DNA of 6,591 nt from Clostridiales bacterium (GTDB taxonomy: Bacteria > Bacillota > Clostridia > Oscillospirales > Oscillospiraceae): the NCBI GenBank assembly GCA_004556205.1, contig SFIL01000050.1, positions 1 through 6,591 on the forward strand, in the 5' to 3' direction. Position 1 is the stretch's first letter. The number at the start of each line of letters is the position of its first letter. This document shows positions 1-5,786 of this stretch, piece after piece. The position numbers and the translations under genes were made by a program. The notes under the pieces were generated by a model, which had not been told where the DNA came from, searched no databases, and saw only the letters and a program-made list of their open reading frames with translations.

Positions 1-152
1 TCCACTCGGGCTACGCCCTCCCTCCGTCAGCAAAACCGCCTTCCTAATCTCGCAACTCTTTCGCGTTTTTCCAGTCTCACATCATTGACAAATGAACATG
101 ACGTGTGGCATATCTTTCCTGCGGCGCAGAAAATATTTTTTCCAAAGCATAC

Positions 153-185
153 AAAAAAAGTACATCCGACGGGCAGATGTACTTT
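153..185 (-). terminator. Intrinsic terminator of the DUF2935 gene
   Basis: A 10-bp perfect stem (157-166 AAAGTACATC with 176-185 GATGTACTTT) encloses a 9-base loop. On the plus strand it is preceded by a run of A (153-159), which becomes a U tract after the hairpin in a minus-strand transcript. It lies about 40 bp beyond the stop codon of the DUF2935 gene, so it very probably ends that transcript. Confidence 0.85.
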
Positions 186-226
186 CTGACAGACAATATC
201 CTTTTTGAGAATTTAATCGGGTATGA

Positions 227-1132
227 TCATTCCTCTAATAAACGGATATAATGATTTGCCTCGCGCAGAACGTGGTCTGCAAGTAGCGGGAGGATGATCG
301 AGCGAATCTTGCATTCCTCAATTCCGCTGACGCCTGCCTGCTTAAAGTCGCGGAATTCCTGTGTCAGCGCAAGCGTACCGCCTCTGCGCATAACCTTGTC
401 ATTTGCAGCAGCGGAGCGTTCAAGCAGACGCTTGTAATCCGAAGCAAAGCTGTCGGCGCTGTGGATGAGCGTCTCTTCGCTCGGATCGAGCAGCCCGCGA
501 ATGAACAATGCGTGCTCCATCATAATACGGTTCCAAAACAGTTCACTGTCACAGATCTCCCGACTGCCGCGATTTGACATACCCTCGAGCCGCAGCAGGT
601 GTGCGCGGTAAAGACGTGCTTCGCGTAGGACGTGCTCAATGAGCAGCGGGTAGTTCACCGTAAAAATACTGCACGAGCCGAGGTTGCACAGCAGCCTTTC
701 CTTAAAGACGATCAGGCATTCCACAAGCTGCAAGCCGTCTTGATTCAACCGACGGATCTGGTGGAGGAGCGGCTGCGTGATGCGCAGATCGGCGTCGCAG
801 TCAAAGCAGTTCAGACGCTTCGCACGGGCTGTTAAGCCGCAGTTGATGGCGGTGCCCGTAAGTGTTTGCGTCTGCGTTTCGGCACAATCCGTAAACTCGG
901 TGAATATTTCGCATGAATCCAAAAAACAGCGGCGGAGCCTGTGATCGCTCAGCGCGATGGCACGGGCAAGCAGCTCCTCGAATTTCCGCATGAGCTGCTC
1001 GCTCTCCTTTGCAAAACTCGCATTCGGTGGCAGAAAACCAACCTTCAAAAAGAATGCGTGCTCCTTCATAATGCGCGCGAAGAATAAGTGCTGTTCCAAA
1101 GAACCGATAATATATTCCTTTGCCCTATCCAT
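227..1132 (-). CDS. DUF2935 family protein with two helical halves, putative metal-binding
   Basis: A 301-residue soluble protein with no signal peptide or membrane segment. It reads as two related all-helical halves. The first opens with RIMKEHAFFLK (residues 20-30) and closes with LLIEHVLREARLY (163-175). The second opens with RIMMEHALFIRGLLDP (202-217) and closes with LLADHVLREANHY (283-295). Repeated EH pairs (E24/H25, E206/H207) and HVLREA boxes (H167/E171, H287/E291) are as expected for the DUF2935 family, whose helical bundles resemble ferritin or hemerythrin-like metal-binding folds; metal binding is inferred. The cellular role is unknown. The ATG start is supported by an AGGAAGGA ribosome site about 4-6 bases upstream. 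The gene stands alone: the lysis cassette upstream is on the same strand, 111 bp away, and a strong terminator follows. No clear promoter was found in the gap, so read-through from the lysin gene is possible. Cysteines are frequent (for example C98, C109, C112, C149, C154), more than is usual for a cytoplasmic protein of an aerobe. Confidence 0.85.
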   Translation of the reverse strand: MDRAKEYIIGSLEQHLFFARIMKEHAFFLKVGFLPPNASFAKESEQLMRKFEELLARAIALSDHRLRRCFLDSCEIFTEFTDCAETQTQTLTGTAINCGLTARAKRLNCFDCDADLRITQPLLHQIRRLNQDGLQLVECLIVFKERLLCNLGSCSIFTVNYPLLIEHVLREARLYRAHLLRLEGMSNRGSREICDSELFWNRIMMEHALFIRGLLDPSEETLIHSADSFASDYKRLLERSAAANDKVMRRGGTLALTQEFRDFKQAGVSGIEECKIRSIILPLLADHVLREANHYIRLLEE

Positions 1133-1223
1133 ATAATCCTTCCTCTCGTGAGAATATACGATAACATAGTATATGTGAGGGAGACGGTTTGGGTGCGATG
1201 ATAAGGCAGCGCGGAACTAAGCC

Positions 1224-1243
1224 TCACACTGTGGCATGTGTGA
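1224..1243 (-). terminator. Possible weak hairpin after the lysin stop codon
   Basis: TCACAC (1224-1229) and GTGTGA (1238-1243) form a 6-bp inverted repeat with an 8-base loop, directly abutting the lysin stop codon. No U tract follows on the minus strand, so this may only slow or partly end transcription, or be chance. Confidence 0.25.
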
Positions 1244-2023
1244 TTAAAGACCCGATTCTATGGCAAACCGATACAGCATCGTCACCATCTGCTCGCGGGT
1301 GACGTGCGCCTCCCACGCGTAGTTCGGTGTACCGTCGGCGAGATAACCGATACCGTTTACAATGCCGCTTGCAACTGCCCACTCACGCGCCTTCGCGCTC
1401 CAAGCGCCCGCATCGTTGTCCTCGAGCGCTTTCTCGTGTCGCGCAAGCATTTTTTCGAACTGTTTTACCAGCGCTTCATCTGCGTCAGCTTCCTTTTTGT
1501 TTACATACTCCGCGCCGAAGTAATCGCACACGCCCTGACAAATTGCCTCACCGATCTCCTGCGTATGGTCGATGATCCAGTCCGCGACCGCCGCAACGTC
1601 GTGGAAATCTGCTTCGATGTAGGCGGTCGGCGCTTTTGGCGTGCGGATTTCATAGAGCTGCGGATACGCCTGCACCATGTCGGGTGCACCGGGCGTGACG
1701 GGTCCGAGCCGCGCGAGGATAGCTTTCGCCGCCTTGTGTCCCGCGCTCCCGTCAACGCCGTAGAAGATGCGCGTGCCGGTCACGATTGCATTAAATGCGT
1801 TGCTGTGGATCGGAACGTGCAGTTCTGCGCCGAATGCGTCGGACACCGCGCATTTTTCTGCCATCGTCGCGTACTGAACCAACTTAACATCAAACCCGCA
1901 CCGCTCCAGCGCCGCCTTTGCCGCGATCGCAATCTTCCCGCACTGGATATCCTCAGCGGTATTGCCCGATGCGTAGGTGTTCCGATTCTGATCGGACGGC
2001 GAAATGAAAATTTTGTGTCCCAT
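1244..2023 (-). CDS. Phage-type endolysin: N-acetylmuramoyl-L-alanine amidase (Amidase_3-like) with C-terminal SLH-like motif
   Basis: A 259-residue protein predicted to cut the amide bond between muramic acid and the stem peptide of peptidoglycan. Residues 1-170 match the Amidase_3 fold: opening strand KIFISPSDQNRN, Glu24 in GNTAE, the metal-site motif PIHSNAF (His73), GTRIFY (83-88), and the presumed catalytic Glu137 in AYIEADFHD. A charged helical linker follows (about 176-205). Residues 208-255 read as one SLH-type repeat, with W208, REWAVASGIVNGIG, and VTREQMVTMLYRFA; such motifs bind cell-wall polymers. There is no signal peptide, as expected for a lysin released through a holin. The ATG start has an excellent GGAGGAG site 8 bases upstream, lying within the last codons of the holin-like gene. 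The usual first zinc ligand motif (GHGG) is replaced by SPSDQ; this variant is familiar among phage lysins of gut Firmicutes, so it need not mean inactivity. A chromosomal amidase used for cell separation is less likely because of the missing export signal. Confidence 0.85.
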   Translation of the reverse strand: MGHKIFISPSDQNRNTYASGNTAEDIQCGKIAIAAKAALERCGFDVKLVQYATMAEKCAVSDAFGAELHVPIHSNAFNAIVTGTRIFYGVDGSAGHKAAKAILARLGPVTPGAPDMVQAYPQLYEIRTPKAPTAYIEADFHDVAAVADWIIDHTQEIGEAICQGVCDYFGAEYVNKKEADADEALVKQFEKMLARHEKALEDNDAGAWSAKAREWAVASGIVNGIGYLADGTPNYAWEAHVTREQMVTMLYRFAIESGL

Positions 2024-2026
2024 GAA

Positions 2027-2215
2027 TCACTCCTCCTTATGATTTACGGCACGTTCATGCTGTGTGCCGAAATAGAAGCCGATGACGACCGTGAAGATCG
2101 TCAAAAACTGATCCGTACTGATATCTCGCCGTATTGCAAGCACAGAAAAAACTGCTGTAAGCACGAGCGTAACGAGCGACTTTACTGTTAATAGCTTGTT
2201 GATACGTTCCTTCAT
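2027..2215 (-). CDS. Small holin-like membrane protein of the lysis cassette
   Basis: A 62-residue protein with a basic N-terminus (MKERINKLLTVK), a first hydrophobic helix at about 13-28 (SLVTLVLTAVFSVLAI), a short polar turn (RRDISTDQ), a second hydrophobic helix at about 37-50 (FLTIFTVVIGFYFG), and a charged C-tail ending NHKEE. This size and layout fit small phage holins with two membrane segments, and similar short proteins sit next to amidase lysins in Firmicute phages. The role is inferred from position: its stop lies 3 bp before the lysin start, and the lysin ribosome site is inside its last codons, so the two are almost certainly co-translated. Its own AGGAGG site (2221-2226) is 5 bases before the ATG. 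It would form pores in the cytoplasmic membrane to let the lysin out. An accessory membrane protein rather than a true holin remains possible. Confidence 0.72.
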   Translation of the reverse strand: MKERINKLLTVKSLVTLVLTAVFSVLAIRRDISTDQFLTIFTVVIGFYFGTQHERAVNHKEE

Positions 2216-2226
2216 ATTTGCCTCCT

Positions 2227-2401
2227 ATCCTATCATAGCGTGTGCAAAGACAGCAGATAAGTGTGCGTCCTGTTGCCCTACTACAGTATTAATACGCGCG
2301 CTGAGGTAACATCGTCCCTCAATGGAGGTATTTACGCTGCAAATCCGACAAAGAGTATTCCGCCTGCCTGCTGTCAAATGCACCTTCTACCCTAAGACGG
2401 T
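2227..2401. other. Non-coding stretch upstream of the lysis cassette
   Basis: No convincing gene is seen here. It should contain the promoter of the holin-lysin pair, but no good -35/-10 pair stands out; the nearest candidate on the minus strand is TATGAT (complement of 2232-2237) with only a poor -35. It holds a 10-bp palindrome GTATTAATAC (2286-2295) followed by alternating CG, and a small CCTC/GAGG inverted repeat (2317-2328). The minus strand carries the end of a startless open frame that stops at 2319 (see findings). Confidence 0.5.
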
Positions 2402-2434
2402 AAACAAAAAAAGCTGCACGAAAATGTGCAGCTT
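2402..2434 (-). terminator. Strong intrinsic terminator, minus strand
   Basis: A perfect 9-bp stem AAGCTGCAC (2411-2419) / GTGCAGCTT (2426-2434) with loop GAAAAT, flanked on the plus strand by an A-rich run (2402-2412). Read on the minus strand this is a hairpin followed by a long U tract. It lies about 80 bp beyond the DUF896 stop and separates that transcript from the lysis cassette. Confidence 0.85.
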
Positions 2435-2483
2435 GCAGTGACTCCAAATACAGAATACCGGTTTTTACCAATGCGGCAGACTG

Positions 2484-2520
2484 AAATGACCCGAAAAGGT
2501 GTGTCCTTTTCGGGTCATTT
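2484..2520. repeat. 16-bp perfect inverted repeat over the DUF896 stop codon
   Basis: AAATGACCCGAAAAGG (2484-2499) pairs perfectly with 2505-2520 across the 5-base loop TGTGT. The right arm contains the DUF896 stop codon (2515-2517). The arm ends are AT-rich but there is no real U tract on either side, so it may be a bidirectional or partial terminator, or an RNA-stabilising hairpin at the 3' end of the DUF896 message. Confidence 0.8.
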
Positions 2521-2718
2521 GTGTCCTAATTTGTGCTTTGTGCCGTCCGGCTCGATGATATAGGTGTTGTCAAGCTGTGCGCAGAGATTCTTGCGGAAGG
2601 CGGCGATATACTGCTCCCGCAGGACAGCACGTTCCTTCGTCTCCTCCTCGGTCAGACCCTCCGCCTTTGCCTTGTGCGCAAGCTTGTTGATCCGCTTGAC
2701 CAGCTCGTCCATATTCAT
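2515..2718 (-). CDS. DUF896 (UPF0291, YnzC-like) small protein
   Basis: A 67-residue, mostly charged helical protein. The sequence matches the DUF896 signature: MDELVKRINKLAHKAKAEGLTEEE as a first helix and turn (3-26), then ERAVLREQYIAAFRKNL (29-45) as the second helix of a hairpin, then a short tail with IIEPDGT. The family is widespread in Firmicutes; in Bacillus subtilis ynzC lies in the lexA-linked yneA operon, but the molecular function is unknown. No SOS-box-like sequence was seen here. The first of two nearby Met codons is chosen because a GGAG site (2729-2732) lies 10 bases before it; the second Met would be too far away. It is a single-gene unit with its own near-consensus promoter, divergent from the flavoprotein operon, and ends in a long hairpin followed by a strong terminator. 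Confidence 0.88.
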   Translation of the reverse strand: MNMDELVKRINKLAHKAKAEGLTEEETKERAVLREQYIAAFRKNLCAQLDNTYIIEPDGTKHKLGHK

Positions 2719-2739
2719 GATTTATCAACTCCTGCCTAT

Positions 2740-2768
2740 ATCTTAGCGTTTTCTGCCCGCTCTGTCAA
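2740..2768 (-). promoter_or_regulatory. Promoter of the DUF896 gene
   Basis: On the minus strand: perfect -35 TTGACA (complement of 2763-2768), a 17-bp spacer, and -10 TAAGAT (complement of 2740-2745). It starts 21 bp upstream of the ATG, and transcription would begin just ahead of the ribosome site. This is the closest match to a sigma-A promoter in the window. Confidence 0.82.
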
Positions 2769-2832
2769 GGGACGTCCTGACAAATCGGCTGCGCCATTTG
2801 GCGGTTTTATTCAGAGCTTCCCAAGGAAACTC

Positions 2833-2861
2833 TTGCCTCGGGCAGCGCTTTGGGATATAAT
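2833..2861 (+). promoter_or_regulatory. Promoter of the flavoprotein operon
   Basis: TTGCCT (2833-2838), a 17-bp spacer, then consensus TATAAT (2856-2861). The predicted start of transcription is near 2868, giving a leader of about 20 bases that holds only the GGAGG ribosome site. About 64 bp separate this -35 from that of the divergent DUF896 promoter. Confidence 0.78.
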
Positions 2862-2888
2862 ATTCCCATCAACTTCGGAGGAAATGCG

Positions 2889-4091
2889 ATGAAGGTAATG
2901 GTGATCGGCGGCGGCGCGTCGGGGATGATGGCAGCGCTGACCGCGTCCGAACAAAAGAGCAACGAGGTTATTCTGTTGGAGCGGCAGGCACGCATGGGTA
3001 GAAAGCTCCTTGCTACGGGCAACGGACGTTGCAATCTGACCAACCGCAATCTGACGCGGGAAAACTATCACGGGGAGCTTCCCCATTTCTGCGGCTATGC
3101 TCTGCGGGAGTTCGGCGTAGAGGAGACGCTTACGTTCTTCCGTTCGCTCGGACTTTTGACCGTCGCGGAGGATTCCGGCCGCGTCTATCCTTTGAGTGAC
3201 AGCGCGAACAGCGTCGCAGACGTCCTGCGCCTGACGATCGAGCAGCGGGAAAATGTCACGATCATTACGGGCGCGGAGGTTGCGGCGCTGCACCGTCGGA
3301 AGGGGAAGTTCTATGCCATGGCAGGAGAGCAGACCTTTGAAGCCGACTGTGTGCTCGTTTGTGCGGGCGGCGCGGCGGGCGCAAAGCTGGGCGGCACGGA
3401 TTTGGGTTACCGCTTGTTGACCTCCTTCGGGCATACACGCACAAAGCTCTATCCCGCCCTCGTTCAGCTTCGCACCGACACGACCTACGTCCGCTCGCTC
3501 AAGGGTGTGCGCAGTGACGCTCTCGTGCGGTGCGGAAAGCAGGCGCGGCGCGGCGAGGTGCAGTTTACGGACTACGGCGTGAGCGGACCTGTGATCTTCG
3601 AACTGTCGCGCGACGTATCCACGGGGAGCGCGGAGCAGACGCTCCTGCTGGATTTCCTGCCCGACCTTTCGGAGAACGAGCTTTCTGTGCTGCTTCAGGC
3701 TCGCTGTGCCGCCCTGCCTTGCCTCAAGGCGGAAGATCTGCTCACGGGGATGCTCCATAACCGCCTCGGCAGGACGCTCCTTCGCGCCTGCGGCTTCTCC
3801 TTGGAGACGCTCTGCGGCGAGTTTGACGGGGAAATGCGGGCGGAGCTTGGTAAAAAGATCAAGCATTTTGCCCTGCCTGTCCTTGGTACAATGGGCATGG
3901 ACGGCGCACAGGTAACGGCGGGCGGCATCCGCACGGCGGAATTTGACGAAAAAACGATGGAAAGCCGCCTCTGCCCCGGACTTTACGCTGCGGGAGAGGT
4001 GCTGGATATCGACGGGGACTGCGGCGGCTATAATCTGCAATGGGCGTGGTCGTCGGGTCGCCTCGCGGGAGAACTGAGGGGGAAGAAATGA
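2889..4091 (+). CDS. HI0933/YhiN-family FAD-dependent oxidoreductase (aminoacetone oxidase-like flavoprotein)
   Basis: A 400-residue cytoplasmic flavoprotein. It begins with an FAD-binding Rossmann motif, VMVIGGGASGMMAA (3-16), with the acidic ribose-binding Glu31 after the second strand (VILLERQ). The family signature GRKLLATGNGRCNLTN is at 37-52. Further matches are CAGGAAGAKLGGTDLGY (158-174), FTDYGVSGPVIFELSR (226-241), AQVTAGGI (340-347) and the C-terminal FAD-binding stretch GLYAAGEVLDIDGDCGGYNLQWAWSSG (364-390). Length is normal for the family. The substrate is not settled; databases often label it aminoacetone oxidase or simply NAD(P)/FAD-dependent oxidoreductase. The ATG at 2889 is chosen because GGAGG (2877-2881) is 7 bases upstream. 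An in-frame TTG at 2850 lies inside the promoter and cannot be the start. It is the first gene of a two-gene operon and overlaps the next flavoprotein gene by 4 bases. Confidence 0.93.
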   Translation: MKVMVIGGGASGMMAALTASEQKSNEVILLERQARMGRKLLATGNGRCNLTNRNLTRENYHGELPHFCGYALREFGVEETLTFFRSLGLLTVAEDSGRVYPLSDSANSVADVLRLTIEQRENVTIITGAEVAALHRRKGKFYAMAGEQTFEADCVLVCAGGAAGAKLGGTDLGYRLLTSFGHTRTKLYPALVQLRTDTTYVRSLKGVRSDALVRCGKQARRGEVQFTDYGVSGPVIFELSRDVSTGSAEQTLLLDFLPDLSENELSVLLQARCAALPCLKAEDLLTGMLHNRLGRTLLRACGFSLETLCGEFDGEMRAELGKKIKHFALPVLGTMGMDGAQVTAGGIRTAEFDEKTMESRLCPGLYAAGEVLDIDGDCGGYNLQWAWSSGRLAGELRGKK

Positions 4092-5671
4092 TTCGAATTC
4101 GGGATATTACGCTGCCCTTGGAGCATGACAAGGGCGCGCTCCTTTATCACGCGGCGCAGGCGCTGCATATCCGCACGTCCGAGATCGCGTCGCTGCAAAT
4201 CTTCCGCCGCTCACTCGACGCGAGGAAAAAGCCGCAGTTAAAGTGGGTTTATACGGTCGATGTGACGCTCCGCGCCGGAGAGAGCCGCATTCTGCGGCAG
4301 TGCAGGAGCGGCAAGATCACGAAGGAAGAACCGTATGTTTACCGCGTGCCGAAGGTCGCGTCCGAGCAGCGCCCCGTCGTTGTGGGCTTCGGACCTGCGG
4401 GGATGTTCGCGGCGCTCGTGCTGGCACTTTCCGGCTTAAAGCCGATCGTTTTGGAGCGCGGCGACCCTGCGCCGGAGCGGCGGGAAAAGGTTGAGAAATT
4501 CTGGAACGGCGGAGCGCTCGATCCGGAATCGAATGTGCAGTTCGGCGAGGGCGGCGCAGGCACCTTCTCCGACGGCAAGCTGCACACGGGGACGAAGAAC
4601 GAGCGCGGGCGCTGGGTTTTGGAGCAATTTGTCAAAGCGGGCGCACAGGAGGAAATCTTATACGACGCAAAGCCGCACGTTGGAACGGATGTGCTGTTTG
4701 AGGTCGTGCAGAATCTGCGCAAGCGCATTATCTCCATCGGCGGCGAGGTTCGCTTCGGCGCAAGGCTGACGGGACTGCATACGGAGGGCGGCGCACTTTG
4801 CGGCGCGGAATATGTGCAGGGCGGCGAGACAAAATCCCTGCCCTGTGAGAAATTGATCCTTGCCATTGGGCACAGCGCCCGCGATACCTTCCAAGCCCTT
4901 TATGCTTCGGGCGTACCGATGGAGGCAAAGCCCTTTTCGATGGGTGTGCGCATCGAGCATAAGCAGAGTGAGATTGATATGGCACAATACGGGATGCCGA
5001 GAGGGAAAGCGCTTCCGCCTGCGGATTATAAGCTCTCGTGCCATCTGCCCGACGGCAGCTCAGCGTATACCTTCTGTATGTGCCCGGGCGGCTATGTCGT
5101 CGCGGCGGCATCGCAGGTGGGCGCGGTTGCGACGAACGGCATGAGCTACAGCGGGCGTGGCGGCAATAACGCGAATGCCGCCCTGCTCGTCACGCTCAAG
5201 CCTGAGGATTTCCCCGAACGGGGCGTTTTCGGCGGGATGCACTGGCAGGAGGAGCTTGAGAAAAAAGCCTTCGTTCTCGGCGGCGGCACCTATGCTGCGC
5301 CCGCGCAGACGGTCGGGGACTTTTTGGCGCACCGTCCCTCCGAAACGCTGGAAACAGTCACACCGACCTATCGCCCGGGAGTCACGCCCTGCGACCTGCA
5401 CGCGCTGTTTCCCGAAAAGATCACGAATACGCTCGAACAGGCGATCGTGGCGCTGGACGGGCTTTTGTGCGGCTTTGCCTCGCCCGACGCTGTCATGACC
5501 GCGCCGGAAACACGCAGCTCGTCACCGATCCGTATCCTGCGCGGTGAAAACCTGCAAAGCAGCGTCGCGGGACTCTTTCCCTGCGGCGAGGGCGCAGGCT
5601 ACGCGGGCGGCATTCTCTCTGCGGCTGTGGACGGGATGCTATGCGCTGAGGCGATCATTGCGTCGCTTTAA
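4088..5671 (+). CDS. COG2509-family FAD-dependent dehydrogenase
   Basis: A 527-residue flavoprotein of the uncharacterised COG2509 family. The N-terminal 90 residues form a small mixed domain typical of the family (IRIRDITLPLEHDKGALLYHAA), followed by the FAD-binding motif VVVGFGPAGMFAAL (97-110) and Glu123 in VLERG. The family box ESNVQFGEGGAGTFSDGKLHTGTK is at 147-170, LILAIGHSARDTF at 256-268, and GRGGNNANAALLV at 357-369. The C-terminal SSSPIRI (477-483) and LFPCGEGAGYAGGILSAAVDG (496-516) complete the FAD site. Reaction and substrate are unknown. The ATG start overlaps the upstream stop as ATGA, with a GAGGGGG site (4075-4082) just ahead; an earlier in-frame ATG at 4040 would overlap the first gene by about 50 bases and lacks a good ribosome site. 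Coupled translation with the HI0933-type gene suggests the two act in one pathway. No U-tract terminator follows, so some read-through into the regulator gene is possible. Confidence 0.93.
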   Translation: MIRIRDITLPLEHDKGALLYHAAQALHIRTSEIASLQIFRRSLDARKKPQLKWVYTVDVTLRAGESRILRQCRSGKITKEEPYVYRVPKVASEQRPVVVGFGPAGMFAALVLALSGLKPIVLERGDPAPERREKVEKFWNGGALDPESNVQFGEGGAGTFSDGKLHTGTKNERGRWVLEQFVKAGAQEEILYDAKPHVGTDVLFEVVQNLRKRIISIGGEVRFGARLTGLHTEGGALCGAEYVQGGETKSLPCEKLILAIGHSARDTFQALYASGVPMEAKPFSMGVRIEHKQSEIDMAQYGMPRGKALPPADYKLSCHLPDGSSAYTFCMCPGGYVVAAASQVGAVATNGMSYSGRGGNNANAALLVTLKPEDFPERGVFGGMHWQEELEKKAFVLGGGTYAAPAQTVGDFLAHRPSETLETVTPTYRPGVTPCDLHALFPEKITNTLEQAIVALDGLLCGFASPDAVMTAPETRSSSPIRILRGENLQSSVAGLFPCGEGAGYAGGILSAAVDGMLCAEAIIASL

Positions 5672-5683
5672 GATGATTTTTAC

Positions 5684-5704
5684 ACGGTTGCAACCGTCGG
5701 TTGC
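5684..5704. promoter_or_regulatory. Overlapping inverted repeats, possible operator upstream of the XRE gene
   Basis: ACGGTTGCAACCGT (5684-5697) is a perfect 14-bp palindrome. Its right half is reused in a second inverted repeat, GCAACCG-T-CGGTTGC (5690-5704), giving three alternating half-sites. It lies between the COG2509 stop and the XRE promoter, about 20 bp ahead of the -35, roughly -57 to -77 from the expected transcription start. That fits an activator or autoregulatory site. No U tract follows, so a terminator is less likely. Confidence 0.5.
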
Positions 5705-5725
5705 GGAATTTCAAGCTGCCGTCGC

Positions 5726-5754
5726 TTGTCAAAGTGTGCAGAATTCGTTACAAT
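5726..5754 (+). promoter_or_regulatory. Promoter of the XRE regulator gene
   Basis: TTGTCA (5726-5731), a 17-bp spacer, then TACAAT (5749-5754). Both hexamers differ from consensus at one position. Transcription would start near 5761, giving a leader of about 26 bases before the ATG. Confidence 0.8.
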
Positions 5755-5786
5755 GAGGGTAGAAATTAAAGAAGCGAGGGCGAAAA

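Noticed and set aside
1..45. GGGC-TAC-GCCC hairpin and CCTCCCTCCGTCAGC stretch at the left edge, reminiscent of dispersed repeats in Firmicutes
   Set aside because: Too short and truncated by the window edge to support as a feature; only a genome search could tell.
85..116. TTGACA followed by TATCTT, a possible plus-strand promoter near the left edge
   Set aside because: The spacing to a usable -10 is 20 bp, the -10 is poor, and no plus-strand gene follows.
1304..2191. 295-codon plus-strand open frame opposite the lysis cassette
   Set aside because: It lies fully antisense to two well-supported genes with strong ribosome sites, and its protein is rich in Arg and Cys with no recognisable motif.
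2322..2441. 39-codon plus-strand frame with an ATG
   Set aside because: There is no ribosome site at a usable distance, it runs through a minus-strand terminator, and the protein has no recognisable features.
2792..2810. CGCC-ATTT-GGCG hairpin followed by T-rich sequence in the divergent promoter region
   Set aside because: The 4-5 bp stem is too weak, and no plus-strand gene lies upstream for it to terminate.
2850..2888. Upstream TTG start for the HI0933-type gene
   Set aside because: It lies within the promoter spacer, upstream of the expected transcription start; the ATG at 2889 has a proper GGAGG site.
2884..2892. Two-codon mini-frame ATG-CGA-TGA overlapping the flavoprotein start
   Set aside because: It is only 2 bases from the ribosome site, too close to initiate, and such overlaps are common by chance.
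2811..4040. 409-codon minus-strand open frame opposite the HI0933-type gene
   Set aside because: It is a GC-rich shadow of a certain flavoprotein gene; its protein has no family signature and no ribosome site.
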